Source of the DNA: Streptomyces sp. P9-A4
Lineage (GTDB): Bacteria; Actinomycetota; Actinomycetes; Streptomycetales; Streptomycetaceae
DNA: 64,000 bases
Assembly: GCF_036634195.1 (NCBI RefSeq)
Contig: NZ_JAZIFY010000001.1
Coordinates: forward strand, 1,250,501-1,314,500
Direction of reading: 5' to 3'
The position numbers and the translations under genes are program-made. Under the pieces are notes generated by a model. That model made no database searches. It had not been told where the DNA came from and saw only the letters and a list, made by a program, of their open reading frames with translations. Of this stretch, positions 16,372-24,967 are shown in pieces (the stretch's first letter is position 1; each line of letters opens with the position of its first letter).

Positions 16372-17310
16372 ATGCGCCTCCTCGACCGCACCGACCGCGC
16401 CCAGGGCACCGTCCTCGGTTCAGCCGTGGGCGACGCCCTGGGCGCCCCTTTCGAGTTCGGGCTCCCGGGCGTCTTCCGGGAGCGATTCCCCGACGGTGTC
16501 GGGGAGTTGTGCGGGGGCGGCGGCTGGGATCCGGGCGAGGCGACGGACGACACACAGATGGCCGTCCTCGTCGGCGAGTCGCTCCTCGAACGGGGCGGCC
16601 TCGACCTCCCTGACCTCTTCGCCCGGTTCCGCCGCTGGGCGGCGGCCGATCCCAAGGACATCGGTCTCCTCACCGAACAGGTCCTGCTCGGCGAGGACCC
16701 CTGGGACCTCGCGGCCTCGCTCCACTTCCAGGTCAACGGCCGGGGCGCGGGGAACGGCGCCCTGATGCGGGCCTCGACCTCCGCCGTCCACTTCGCGGCA
16801 CGGGGACGCACCGCGACGATGGACGCCGCCCGCCGGATCGCCGCCCTGACCCACGGCGACGGCGCGGCCTGGGAGGGCACCGCGATCCTCCACGAGCTGG
16901 TCCGGGTCGCCCTGCTCGGCGAGGACCCGCTCACCGCCCTCCCCGCGACCCTGGCCGAGGTCGCTCCGGCGCACCGCGAGCGCTGGGCGACCGCCCTCGC
17001 ACCGGACTGGCACCCGGACCAGGCCACCGAGTTCAACGGCGCGGTCTGGCCCTGCCTCGGTTCGGCGCTGTGGGCGCTGCGCACGACCGCCTCCTTCGAG
17101 GAGGCCCTCGTCGCGGCGGTCGATCTGGGCGGCGACACCGACACGGTGGCGGCCGTCACCGGCATGCTCGCGGGCACCGTCTACGGCGCCTCCGCGATCC
17201 CCACCCGATGGACGTCCACCCTGCACGTCCCCCTGCCCGGCTCGGCCGACCGGGTCCTCCGCACCAACGACCTCCGAGCCCTGGCCACCTCCCTCGCGGC
17301 CCCGCACTGA
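16372..17310 (+). CDS. ADP-ribosylglycohydrolase family protein
   Basis: A 312-residue DraG/ARH-like hydrolase that would remove ADP-ribose or a related group from protein or small molecules using two divalent metals. Diagnostic motifs are GSAVGDALGAPFEFG (residues ~14-28), EATDDTQMAVLVGESLLE (metal-binding TDDT), GRGAGNGALMRA and GGDTDTVAAVTGMLAGTVYG (second metal site). It begins 4 nt after the ABA4-like gene, so it is the last gene of the MerR-linked operon. No ADP-ribosyltransferase is visible nearby, so the target is unknown. Confidence 0.92.
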   Translation: MRLLDRTDRAQGTVLGSAVGDALGAPFEFGLPGVFRERFPDGVGELCGGGGWDPGEATDDTQMAVLVGESLLERGGLDLPDLFARFRRWAAADPKDIGLLTEQVLLGEDPWDLAASLHFQVNGRGAGNGALMRASTSAVHFAARGRTATMDAARRIAALTHGDGAAWEGTAILHELVRVALLGEDPLTALPATLAEVAPAHRERWATALAPDWHPDQATEFNGAVWPCLGSALWALRTTASFEEALVAAVDLGGDTDTVAAVTGMLAGTVYGASAIPTRWTSTLHVPLPGSADRVLRTNDLRALATSLAAPH

Positions 17311-17366
17311 CCTTCCCCTGTTCCCAGCCTCCTGTCCCCCGCGCTCCGCACCTCCCTGAACGAACC

Positions 17367-18758
17367 TCAGGACCTCGCTCTGACCGTCGCCAGCACCTCG
17401 CGGTCCGGCTGCAGCGTGAGGCTCGGGACCGGGAGGACTTCCTCCGGGGTCAGGTCCAGGTGGTAGCGGCGGGCGAGGACCGCGAGGACCAGGACGGCTT
17501 CGACCAGGGCGAAGCGGGTGCCGAGGCAGACCCGGGGACCGCCGCCGAAGGGGAACCAGGCGTACTCGGGTATCTCCTCGGCCGGCCCGTCGTCCGTCTC
17601 CATCCAGCGCTCGGGGCGGAACTCCTCGGCGTCTCCGTACCAGCGGGGGTCCCGGTGGGTCGCCCACTGGCTCGACCAGACACGGGTACCGGCGGGCACG
17701 GGCATGCCGCCCAGGGTGGCGCCCTCCTTGGCCAGCCCCGTGATCAGCCAGATCGTGGGGTAGAGGCGGAGGGTCTCCTTGATGACCGCCTGGGTGTACG
17801 TCAGGGAGGCGTAGTCGTCGTAGCCGGGTTCGTGGTCGGCGAGGACCCGGTCGAGTTCCTCGGCGAGGGCGTCACGGACCCGGGGGTTGCGGGAGAGCAG
17901 GTACCAGGCCCAGACGAGCGTGGAGCTGGTGGTCTCGTGGCCGCCGATGTAGAGCGTGACCGTCTCGTCGCGGATCTCCTGGTCGGAGAGGGCCGCGCCG
18001 GTCTCGTCCCGCGCGGCCAGCAGCCGGCTGAGCAGGTCGGGGCGTTCGGTCTCGCCGTCGCGGTGCTGGGACACCACCCGGGAGACCTCCGCGTCGATCA
18101 CGGCGGTCGCCCGCTTGATGCGCGCACGGCCGGGGGTCGGGACCCAGTCGGGGAGCACCGCTCCGAGGCCGCTGAACTCGGCCCCGATCTCCTTCTGCGC
18201 GATGTCCATCGCCTGGCCGATGGCTTCGGCGTCGGCGGCGGTGTCGACGCCGAAGATGGTGCGGACGGCGACGAGTTGAGTGAGGGCCGCCATCTCCTTC
18301 TTGACGTCGACCTGCTCGCCGTCGGCCCATCGGTCGGCGAGGGCGACGGCGCACTCGGTCATGGTCGCCGCGTACGACCGGACCTGCTTCGGGCGGACGG
18401 AGGGCTGCACCAGGGACCGCTTGCGCCGCCAGTCGGCGCCCTTGGAGACGATGACGCCGTCGCCCAGGAGCGTACGGAAGGCGATGCCCAGGTCGGGCTG
18501 GTCGAAGGTGCGCTCGACCTCGGTGAGCAGTTCGCCGACGTTGTCCGGGTGGGCGATGAAGAGGCAGGGCTTGTTGCCGAAGCGCCAGCGGACGAAGTCG
18601 CCGCGGCCCCTGAGCTGTTCGAAGAAGGCGAGCGGGTCCTTGCCGAAGGCGGGCAGGTTCCCCAGGAGGGGTACCCCTCGCGGCCCTTCGACGATGTCCG
18701 GTGTCGGCTGCGGCGTCTCGCCGTGTGCCCCGGCGTCCGGACCGGCTTGCGTGGTCAT
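17367..18758 (-). CDS. Cytochrome P450
   Basis: A 463-residue P450 mono-oxygenase. The N-terminus has a proline-rich hinge (VEGPRGVPLLGNL) without membrane anchor. The I-helix oxygen-activation motif is GGHETTSS, the K-helix motif ETLRLYP, and the heme loop FGGGPRVCLG with the axial cysteine at residue 411. The start was set at the ATG preceded by GGGGAGGGG; codons upstream are antisense noise. Chain length and the long meander resemble CYP class enzymes acting on lipophilic substrates such as fatty acids or terpenes. No ferredoxin or biosynthetic partner adjoins it; it is convergent to the glycohydrolase. Confidence 0.95.
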   Translation of the reverse strand: MTTQAGPDAGAHGETPQPTPDIVEGPRGVPLLGNLPAFGKDPLAFFEQLRGRGDFVRWRFGNKPCLFIAHPDNVGELLTEVERTFDQPDLGIAFRTLLGDGVIVSKGADWRRKRSLVQPSVRPKQVRSYAATMTECAVALADRWADGEQVDVKKEMAALTQLVAVRTIFGVDTAADAEAIGQAMDIAQKEIGAEFSGLGAVLPDWVPTPGRARIKRATAVIDAEVSRVVSQHRDGETERPDLLSRLLAARDETGAALSDQEIRDETVTLYIGGHETTSSTLVWAWYLLSRNPRVRDALAEELDRVLADHEPGYDDYASLTYTQAVIKETLRLYPTIWLITGLAKEGATLGGMPVPAGTRVWSSQWATHRDPRWYGDAEEFRPERWMETDDGPAEEIPEYAWFPFGGGPRVCLGTRFALVEAVLVLAVLARRYHLDLTPEEVLPVPSLTLQPDREVLATVRARS

Positions 18759-18890
18759 CTGCGTCCCCTCCCCAACTGGCCTTCCCCGTGTGCGAGTCCA
18801 TGCAAGCGGAAGCTTCCACCCCTGCGCCACCCCTGTGGACGACGCCCTGTGGACAAACGCCGTGAGGGAGGGGCGGAGGGGCCGAACGCA

Positions 18891-18926
18891 CCGGGTGCCC
18901 GTGGCGTGATCGCCACGGGCACCCGG
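18891..18926 (-). terminator. Terminator downstream of the helicase gene
   Basis: Perfect 16-bp stem CCGGGTGCCCGTGGCG / CGCCACGGGCACCCGG with TGAT loop, 100 nt after the helicase stop and before the P450 promoter on the same strand. No U-tract. Confidence 0.75.
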
Positions 18927-18953
18927 CCGAAAGCACTCCCGGGAGGGAAGCGG

Positions 18954-19021
18954 GTCCGGACGGGAGAGCGGTCCGGACCGGGGAACGGTCCGGACTCAGA
19001 GGCAGTCCGGACCGGGGACGA
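18954..19021. repeat. Four palindromic GTCCGGAC boxes at exact 17-nt spacing
   Basis: The 8-bp palindrome GTCCGGAC occurs at 18954, 18971, 18988 and 19005, each exactly 17 nt apart, with G/A-rich spacers differing in sequence. It lies in the 3' untranslated part of the helicase gene, 196-264 nt upstream of the P450 start and before the terminator. The strict period suggests repeat expansion or a multi-site operator. Confidence 0.85.
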
Positions 19022-19025
19022 ACCC

Positions 19026-21854
19026 TCAGCCCACCGAGCTGTACGCCACCACACCCCGCAGCAGCGACTCCACCGCCTTGCGGGCGTTCTTGGACACGGT
19101 GCTGTTCTCCTTGGGCGCCGCCGCCGCGACCTGGCCGAGCACGTCGATGACCTGCTTGCACCAGCGGACGAAGTCGCCCGCCGGCATCTCGGCCTCGCGC
19201 AGCACCTCGTCGAGGCTCTTGTCGGAGGCCCACTGGTAGGCGGCCCAGGCGAAGCCGAGGTCGGGCTCGCGCTGGCCGACCCCCTCCGCCTGGTTGATCT
19301 TGAACTCCTCTTCGAGGGCGTCGAGCCGGCCCCAGATCCGCACCATCTCGCCCAGTGCCGCCTTCGCGTTCCCGCTCGGCAGCTTCGGCGCGACGGCGTC
19401 GTCGGACTGGCGCGCCTCGAACACCAACGCCGACACACAGGCGGCGAGTTCGGGCGGAGTGAGCCCCTCCCAGACGCCGTCGCGGAGGCATTCGCTCGCC
19501 AGCAGGTCGAGCTCGCCGTAGAGCCGGGCGAGCCGCTTGCCGTTCTCGGTGACCTCGTTCGCGCGGAGGTAGTCGAGTTCCGTGAGAAGCGCGACGATCC
19601 GGTCGAAGGTGCGGGCGATGGTGTTGGTACGGCCCTCGATGCGCCGCTCCAGCTGCTCGGTGTCGCGCTGGAGGCGGTGGTAGCGCTCGGCCCAGCGCGC
19701 GTGGTCCTCGCGCTCGTCGCAGCCGTGGCAGGGGTGGGCACGGATCTCGGTGCGCAGCCGGGCGATCTCACGGTCGTCGGCGGCTGCGGAGCGCTGCTTC
19801 TGGTGGCGCTCGGGATTGATGTGCCCGGCCTTGCTCCGCAGGGCGGAGGCCAGGTCGCGACGGGACTGCGGGGAGCGGGGGTTGAAGGACTTGGGGATCC
19901 TCATCCGCTCCAGCGCCTCGACCGGGACGGGGAAGTCGATCGAGGCGAGCCTCTTGACCTGCCGCTCGGCGGTGAGGACGAGCGGGCGCGGCCCGTCGTG
20001 GTGCTCGAAGCCCCGGTGGCCGTTGGTACGGCCGGCCGGGATGCCGGGGTCGAGGACGAGGGCGAGACCGGCGAACTTGCCGGTGGGGACGTGGATGACG
20101 TCGCCCGGCTTGAGCTTCTCCAGGGAACTGGCCGCCTGGGCACGGCGCTGGGCCGCGCCCTGCCGGGCCAGTTCGGTCTCGCGGTCCTTGAGGTCGCGGC
20201 GGAGCCGCGCGTACTCCTCGAAGTCACCGAGGTGGCAGGTCATGCCCGCGCGGTAGCCGTCGAGCCCTTCCTCGTTCCGCTGCACCTGCCGGGAGATGCC
20301 GACGACGGAGCGGTCCGCCTGGAACTGGGCGAAGGAGGTCTCGAGGAGTTCGCGGGAGCGGTGCCGGCCGAAGCCCTCGACGAGGTTGACCGCCATGTTG
20401 TACGAGGGCTTGAAGCTGGAGCGCAGGGGGTACGTACGCGTGCCGGCGAGTCCGGCGAGGTGCTCCGGGTCGAGCCCGCGCTGCCAGAGGACGACGGCGT
20501 GGCCCTCGACGTCGATGCCACGGCGTCCGGCACGACCGGTGAGCTGGGTGTACTCGCCGGGGGTGATGTCGGCGTGCTGCTCGCCGTTCCACTTGACGAG
20601 CTTCTCCAGGATGACGGTCCGCGCGGGCATGTTGATGCCCAGGGCGAGCGTCTCGGTGGCGAAGACGGCCTTGACGAGGCCGCGCACGAAGAGCTCCTCG
20701 ACGACCTCCTTGAAGGTCGGGAGCATGCCGGCGTGGTGGGCGGCGATGCCCCGCTCCAGGGCTTCGAGCCACTCGTAGTAGCCGAGGACGTGGAGGTCCT
20801 CGCTGGGGATGGCGGCGGTGCGCGCCTCGACGATCTCGCGGACGCGCTGGCGCCCGTCGTCGTCGTTGAGGCGGAGTCCGGCATGGAGGCACTGCTGTAC
20901 GGCGGCCTCGCAGCCGGCCCTGCTGAAGATGAAGGTGATGGCCGGCAGGAGTCCCTCGGCGTCGAGGCGCTCGATGACCTCGGGGCGGCCGGGTGTCCAG
21001 ATGCGGGAGCGCTGGCGGCGCTCGCGCTCGCGGTCGGCCTCGCGGACCATCTTGCCGCGCCGCCGCTCGCGCGGGTTGTACGTGCGCGTGTTCTCGGTGC
21101 GGGCGAGGCGGAGGAGGTCGGGGTTGAGCTCGCGCCGGGAGGCGCCTCTGCCGCCGTGGTCGGTCTCCTCCTCGAAGAGGTCGTACATCCGGCGCCCGGC
21201 GAGGACGTGCTGCCAGAGCGGGACGGGGCGGCTCTCGGAGACGATGACCTCGGTGTCGCCGCGGACGGTGTCGAGCCAGTCGCCGAACTCCTCGGCGTTG
21301 GAGACGGTGGCGGAGAGCGACACGAGGGTGACGGACTCGGGGAGGTGGATGATCACTTCCTCCCAGACGGCGCCACGGAAGCGGTCCGAGAGGTAGTGGA
21401 CCTCGTCCATCACGACGTATCCGAGGCCGGAGAGCGCCTGCGAGCCCGCGTACAGCATGTTGCGGAGCACTTCGGTGGTCATCACGACGATCGGGGCGTC
21501 GCCGTTGACGCTGTTGTCACCGGTGAGCAGGCCGACCTTGTCGTTGCCGTAGCGCTTGACGAGGTCGGCGTACTTCTGGTTCGACAGCGCCTTGATGGGG
21601 GTCGTGTAGAAGCACTTGCGGCCCTGGGTGAGGGCGAGGTGGACGGCGAACTCGCCGACGATGGTCTTGCCGGAGCCCGTGGGCGCGGCGACGAGTACGC
21701 CCTTGCCCGCTTCAAGAGCCTGGCAGGCCTCGATCTGGAAGGGGTCCAGACCGAACTCGTACATCTCGCGGAAAGGGGCCAGCGCGGTGGCCTGCTCGGC
21801 GTTGCGGGCGCGGGCGGCCGCGTACGCCTCGGCGGGTGTGAGGTCCTCTGTCAT
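19026..21854 (-). CDS. helY: HelY-like DEAD/DEAH-box RNA helicase (Ski2/Mtr4-like superfamily II)
   Basis: A 942-residue ATP-dependent helicase of the Ski2-like group, thought to act on structured RNA. Walker A is APTGSGKT near residues 57-64, motif II is MDEVHYLSDRFRG, motif III VSLSATVSN, and motif VI QLTGRAGRRGID. A KOW/beta-barrel region containing LKPGDVIHVPTGKF and a C-terminal DSHCT domain with CHGCDEREDHARWAERYHRL follow. The ATG before TEDLTPAEAY was chosen; the frame reads on upstream without meaning. It ends the proteasome-linked gene block exactly as helY ends next to tatC in Mycobacterium. Confidence 0.93.
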   Translation of the reverse strand: MTEDLTPAEAYAAARARNAEQATALAPFREMYEFGLDPFQIEACQALEAGKGVLVAAPTGSGKTIVGEFAVHLALTQGRKCFYTTPIKALSNQKYADLVKRYGNDKVGLLTGDNSVNGDAPIVVMTTEVLRNMLYAGSQALSGLGYVVMDEVHYLSDRFRGAVWEEVIIHLPESVTLVSLSATVSNAEEFGDWLDTVRGDTEVIVSESRPVPLWQHVLAGRRMYDLFEEETDHGGRGASRRELNPDLLRLARTENTRTYNPRERRRGKMVREADRERERRQRSRIWTPGRPEVIERLDAEGLLPAITFIFSRAGCEAAVQQCLHAGLRLNDDDGRQRVREIVEARTAAIPSEDLHVLGYYEWLEALERGIAAHHAGMLPTFKEVVEELFVRGLVKAVFATETLALGINMPARTVILEKLVKWNGEQHADITPGEYTQLTGRAGRRGIDVEGHAVVLWQRGLDPEHLAGLAGTRTYPLRSSFKPSYNMAVNLVEGFGRHRSRELLETSFAQFQADRSVVGISRQVQRNEEGLDGYRAGMTCHLGDFEEYARLRRDLKDRETELARQGAAQRRAQAASSLEKLKPGDVIHVPTGKFAGLALVLDPGIPAGRTNGHRGFEHHDGPRPLVLTAERQVKRLASIDFPVPVEALERMRIPKSFNPRSPQSRRDLASALRSKAGHINPERHQKQRSAAADDREIARLRTEIRAHPCHGCDEREDHARWAERYHRLQRDTEQLERRIEGRTNTIARTFDRIVALLTELDYLRANEVTENGKRLARLYGELDLLASECLRDGVWEGLTPPELAACVSALVFEARQSDDAVAPKLPSGNAKAALGEMVRIWGRLDALEEEFKINQAEGVGQREPDLGFAWAAYQWASDKSLDEVLREAEMPAGDFVRWCKQVIDVLGQVAAAAPKENSTVSKNARKAVESLLRGVVAYSSVG

Positions 21855-21898
21855 CTTGTCTTCGAGCCTACCCGCCGCCTCTGACAGTGACGCGATCT

Positions 21899-22915
21899 TT
21901 ATCGAGGGGATGCGGCGGGGGCCTCGGGCGGGGCCAGGACGCGGAGGGCGCCGGGCACGCAGGTCACGGTGAGGGGCAGCGGTCCGAGCGGCTCGCCGTC
22001 GGCGTAGCCGGTGGTGCCGGGGGCGTCCAGGGTGAGGGAGCGGACCCGGTACGTGGTGACCTTGGGGTGGTCGAGGTGGGTCCCCTTGTAGACGCGGGGG
22101 AAGACCTTGACCAGGGTCCTGCGGTCGCAGTCGCCGACGACGGTGACGTCGAGGAGTCCGTCGTCGGTGCGGGCGTCGGCGCAGATCCGCATCCCGCCGC
22201 CGTACGAGCTGCCGTTGCCGACGGCGACGAGGGTGGCGTCGGTCTCGACGACGTGACCGCCGTCGAGGGTGAGGCGGTACGGGACGGGCCGGAAGCCGGC
22301 CAGCTCGGCGAGGATGGCGAGGTCGTACTTGAAGCGGCCGGCGGGGATCCGCATGCGGTTGCCCCGGTCGTTGACGCGCGAGTCGAATCCGGAGGCGAGC
22401 ACGGTCCCGTACCAACGGCCGGTGCCGGTGCCGGTGGCAGTGCCCGCGCCCTCGCCGGTACCGGTCGAAGCCGTACGACCGGCGCCCGGCCCGCTCCCAC
22501 CGGAAGCCCCCGCCCCGCCCTCGATCCGCCCCAGGTCGATGCTCCGGCCGCCCGTGGTCTTCAGGATCTCGGCGGCGACCCGCCCCGCCGCCGACGGGTC
22601 GCGGACGGGCAGTCCCAGGGTGCGGGCGAAGTCGTTGCCCGTACCGGCCGCGATGATCCCGAGCGGGGTGCGCGTACCGGCGACGGCCTGGAGCGCGAGG
22701 GAGATCATGCCGTCGCCGCCGACGGCGACGAGCGCGCCGGTGCCCGCGGCGACGGCCTCACGGGCTCGTCGCAGGGCGTCGTCGGCGTCGTGCCCGAGGA
22801 CGGAACGGACGGAGAATCCGGCGTCCCTGAGGGCCTGCGCGGCGGGCTGTGCGGCGTGGGCACCGCGGCCACGGCCTGCGGTGGGGTTCACGAAGAGGGT
22901 GATGTCGCTGGTCAT
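21899..22915 (-). CDS. Diacylglycerol/lipid kinase family protein (DagK/YegS-like)
   Basis: A 338-residue lipid kinase-like protein. The N-terminal DAGK catalytic domain shows TLFVNPTAGRGRG, AVGGDGMISLALQAV (GGDG nucleotide site) and LGIIAAGTGNDFART. The C-terminal beta-rich domain includes DLAILAELAGFRPVPYRLTLDGG and DARTDDGLLDVTVVGDC. A glycine/threonine-rich insert near residues 130-165 (GGAGASGGSGPGAG, TGTGEGAGTATGTG) is unusual and probably a disordered loop. Its start codon lies in the shadow of a G/C hairpin separating it from tatC. It is transcribed in the same direction as tatC and the helicase. Confidence 0.92.
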   Translation of the reverse strand: MTSDITLFVNPTAGRGRGAHAAQPAAQALRDAGFSVRSVLGHDADDALRRAREAVAAGTGALVAVGGDGMISLALQAVAGTRTPLGIIAAGTGNDFARTLGLPVRDPSAAGRVAAEILKTTGGRSIDLGRIEGGAGASGGSGPGAGRTASTGTGEGAGTATGTGTGRWYGTVLASGFDSRVNDRGNRMRIPAGRFKYDLAILAELAGFRPVPYRLTLDGGHVVETDATLVAVGNGSSYGGGMRICADARTDDGLLDVTVVGDCDRRTLVKVFPRVYKGTHLDHPKVTTYRVRSLTLDAPGTTGYADGEPLGPLPLTVTCVPGALRVLAPPEAPAASPR

Positions 22916-22919
22916 TGGG

Positions 22920-22950
22920 GGTCCCCCCGGACGGAGTCTGGGGGGACCCT
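22920..22950 (-). promoter_or_regulatory. Hairpin masking the ribosome site of the lipid kinase gene
   Basis: Arms GGGTCCCCCC and GGGGGGACCC (10 bp, perfect) enclose 11 nt between the tatC stop and the kinase ATG, which is 5 nt away. The only G-rich Shine-Dalgarno candidate (GGGGGGA on the minus strand) lies within the stem. It may be a terminator of tatAC or may limit translation of the kinase. Confidence 0.55.
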
Positions 22951-22956
22951 ACAAGA

Positions 22957-23904
22957 TCAGGTGATGTCGTCGTAACCGTTCAGCCGCTGGGCGGTGGTTC
23001 CGCCGTGCTCCCCGGTGGCCTGCTCGGGCACGGTCCGGGAGGCGCCGACCGATTCGACGGTACCGACGGCCTCGGGGGTGAGGTCGAGCGTGGAGGCCTC
23101 GTCGTCGTCGAGGTCGGCGTCGGGGTTGTTGCGCTTGCGCCGGCGGTCGTTGAGCAGCGAGAAGCCGACGGCCCCGAAGTAGAGGACCGTGATCGGTCCG
23201 GCGAGGGCGATCATGCCGACCGGGTCGGTGGTGGGGGTGATGACGGCGCCGAAGATGAAGACGCCCATGATCACGCCGCGCCACCAGCCGGCCATGCGGC
23301 GGCCGGTGAGGACGCCCGTCAGGTTGAGCATCACCAGCACGAGCGGCAGCTCGAAGGCGAGACCGAAGACCAGCACCATGCGCAGGGTGAAGTCGAGGAC
23401 GTCACCGAGCGAGAGGATGTTCGCGGAGCCGCTGGGCGTGAGGCTGATGAGGACCTTCACGCTGATGGGGAGGATGAGGTACGCGAGGTAGGCGCCCGCG
23501 CCGAAGAGCGGGACGGCCGCGCCGACGAAGGCGTACGTGTACTTCTTCTCCTTCTTGTGCAGTCCCGGAGCGACGAAGGCCCACAGCTGGTACAGCCAGA
23601 CCGGGCTCGCGACGACGAGGCCCGTCGTCAGCGACAGCTGGATCGTCGTGCTGAACGGGGCCATCAACGTGTTGAAGGAGACGATCGCGCAGTTTCCGCC
23701 GTCACTGGTGACCCCGCTGGGGCAGGTGGGCACCGATTTCGTCAGGAACTGCATGAGCTCCTCGCTGTACACGAGGGCCACGATCGTCACCGCTGCGATG
23801 GCGAGGAGACCCTTCGCCAGTCGGTTGCGGAGTTCACGCAGGTGCTCCACGAGGGGCATCCGGCCCTCGGGATCCTTCTCCTGCTTGCGGGCAGACTTGG
23901 GCAA
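22957..23904 (-). CDS. tatC: Sec-independent protein translocase subunit TatC
   Basis: A 315-residue TatC, the twin-arginine signal receptor of the Tat pathway, with six membrane spans. Conserved MPLVEHLRELRNRL at residues ~16-29 holds the signal-binding glutamate. Later motifs are PVWLYQLWAFVAPGLHKKEKKY and FGLAFELPLVLVMLN. The cytoplasmic C-terminus of about 65 residues is longer than in E. coli, as usual in Streptomyces. The start is TTG (TTG-CCC-AAG-TCT) with GAGG upstream. It follows tatA in the same operon; tatB is not here. Confidence 0.97.
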   Translation of the reverse strand: MPKSARKQEKDPEGRMPLVEHLRELRNRLAKGLLAIAAVTIVALVYSEELMQFLTKSVPTCPSGVTSDGGNCAIVSFNTLMAPFSTTIQLSLTTGLVVASPVWLYQLWAFVAPGLHKKEKKYTYAFVGAAVPLFGAGAYLAYLILPISVKVLISLTPSGSANILSLGDVLDFTLRMVLVFGLAFELPLVLVMLNLTGVLTGRRMAGWWRGVIMGVFIFGAVITPTTDPVGMIALAGPITVLYFGAVGFSLLNDRRRKRNNPDADLDDDEASTLDLTPEAVGTVESVGASRTVPEQATGEHGGTTAQRLNGYDDIT

Positions 23905-23963
23905 CCCACGTCCTCATCTCGTGCGGCAGCCGCCGCGCGGTGCGGCGGCCGCGGCGGACCGGG

Positions 23964-24266
23964 TCAGCGCTTGGTGGTGTCCGAGGGCTCGGCCACGGGA
24001 CGCGAGCTGGTCACGTCGCCGGGGGCGGCCTGGATGGTGCGCGGGGCGGGCTGGTCCTGAGCGGTGGCACCCGCAGCGGTACCGGCCTGCGGCGGGTCGG
24101 CCGGGGCGCTCTGCTGGTCCTCCGCCTTCATCGCCTTGGCCTCGCTCTTGAGGATGCGGGCCGACTTGCCGAGCGAGCGGGCCATGTCCGGGAGCTTCTT
24201 GGCACCGAACAGCAGGATGACGACGACGAGGATGAGAATGATCTCGGTGGGGCCGAGCCTACCCAT
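23964..24266 (-). CDS. tatA: Sec-independent protein translocase subunit TatA
   Basis: A 100-residue TatA. The single N-terminal membrane helix (EIILILVVVILLFGAKKLPDMARSLGK) carries the family's FGxxKLP hinge, followed by an amphipathic helix and a proline/alanine-rich acidic tail. Multimers form the pore for folded precursors. It is 59 nt upstream of tatC, with a small GC hairpin (23929-23949) between them that could adjust the TatA:TatC ratio. ATG start. Confidence 0.96.
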   Translation of the reverse strand: MGRLGPTEIILILVVVILLFGAKKLPDMARSLGKSARILKSEAKAMKAEDQQSAPADPPQAGTAAGATAQDQPAPRTIQAAPGDVTSSRPVAEPSDTTKR

Positions 24267-24453
24267 AGCTGTTTACCTTCTTCACCGAGGCGACATGGAG
24301 TTGCGTTGCCGCGCCGGTCGGACATGCGTCCGGCCACCGCGCTGTCTGCGATCGTAACCCGCAGGAGTAAACGCAGGGCAATGCCTGTGCATACTCCCGA
24401 TTGCCTCCCACGAGCGCGACCCGGGGCGGCCCCTGGCAGCGTACGGCACCGTC

Positions 24454-24651
24454 TCAGCGCAGGGACTCGCCGGTTCGGGCCAGTCCCACGGCGGCCGTTT
24501 CGAGCTCTTCCACGGCCTGGTTGATCCGCCCTGTGGTGTGGGCCACTTGACGGCCCAGGCGCTGGACCTCCAGGAAGACCTTGACGGCGAGGACGCCGAG
24601 CACGGCGATGCCGAGGAAGCCGAGGGCGATGGCGAGCATGGGCCAGAACAT
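24454..24651 (-). CDS. Small membrane protein of unknown function
   Basis: A 65-residue protein with one N-terminal membrane segment (MLAIALGFLGIAVLGVLAVKVFL) followed by a charged amphipathic helix (EVQRLGRQVAHTTGRINQAVEELETAAVGLARTGESL) with heptad-like spacing, probably a short coiled coil in the cytoplasm. The layout resembles DUF948-type proteins in miniature. It lies between the zinc-ribbon protein and tatA, all co-directional. Function unknown; an accessory membrane role near Tat is only a guess. Confidence 0.65.
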   Translation of the reverse strand: MFWPMLAIALGFLGIAVLGVLAVKVFLEVQRLGRQVAHTTGRINQAVEELETAAVGLARTGESLR

Positions 24652-24703
24652 GTGCCGAGCCTAGACGTTGGGAAGGGCGGACCGGGCGGCGGGACGCCGG
24701 GGC

Positions 24704-24967
24704 TCAGACGGTGCTGTGGAGCCGCAGGGTGCGGACGCCGCCGCCGGTGAGGAGCTCGATGATGCGTTCGCCCGCGGGCTTGCGGACGGAGCTGCCGCAC
24801 TCGGGGCAGGTGAAGGAGTAGAACGTGGTGCGGCGGCTGGCCCCGATGGCGAGGCGCAGCGCGCTCGCGGACAGCTCGAAGCGGGCGCGGCAGTCGGGAC
24901 AGCCGGCCTTGAAGAGGACCGGGGCCACCGTCGCCGCAATACCGTGCATCGCGGACATCTCCCTCAC
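24704..24967 (-). CDS. Small zinc-ribbon-like protein
   Basis: A protein of up to 87 residues with two CxxC pairs, CPDC at about residue 23 and CPEC at about residue 53, in the spacing of a zinc ribbon. The longest frame starts with GTG overlapping the pafC stop by 4 nt (GTGA). ATGs 9 and 18 nt further on are equally possible, the former preceded by a GAGGGAG stretch. It follows pafC directly and so is likely co-transcribed with pafBC. Could bind nucleic acid or protein; function unknown. Confidence 0.75.
   Translation of the reverse strand: MREMSAMHGIAATVAPVLFKAGCPDCRARFELSASALRLAIGASRRTTFYSFTCPECGSSVRKPAGERIIELLTGGGVRTLRLHSTV

Noticed and set aside
17367..18758. P450 as the rarE member of a conservon (cvn9) near the helicase
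   Set aside because: The sensor kinase, roadblock, DUF742 and GTPase genes that define a conservon are absent, so the P450 is reported as stand-alone.
17070..21884. A 1600-codon plus-strand open frame opposite the P450 and helicase genes
   Set aside because: Antisense shadow of two clear genes, without any recognisable domain.
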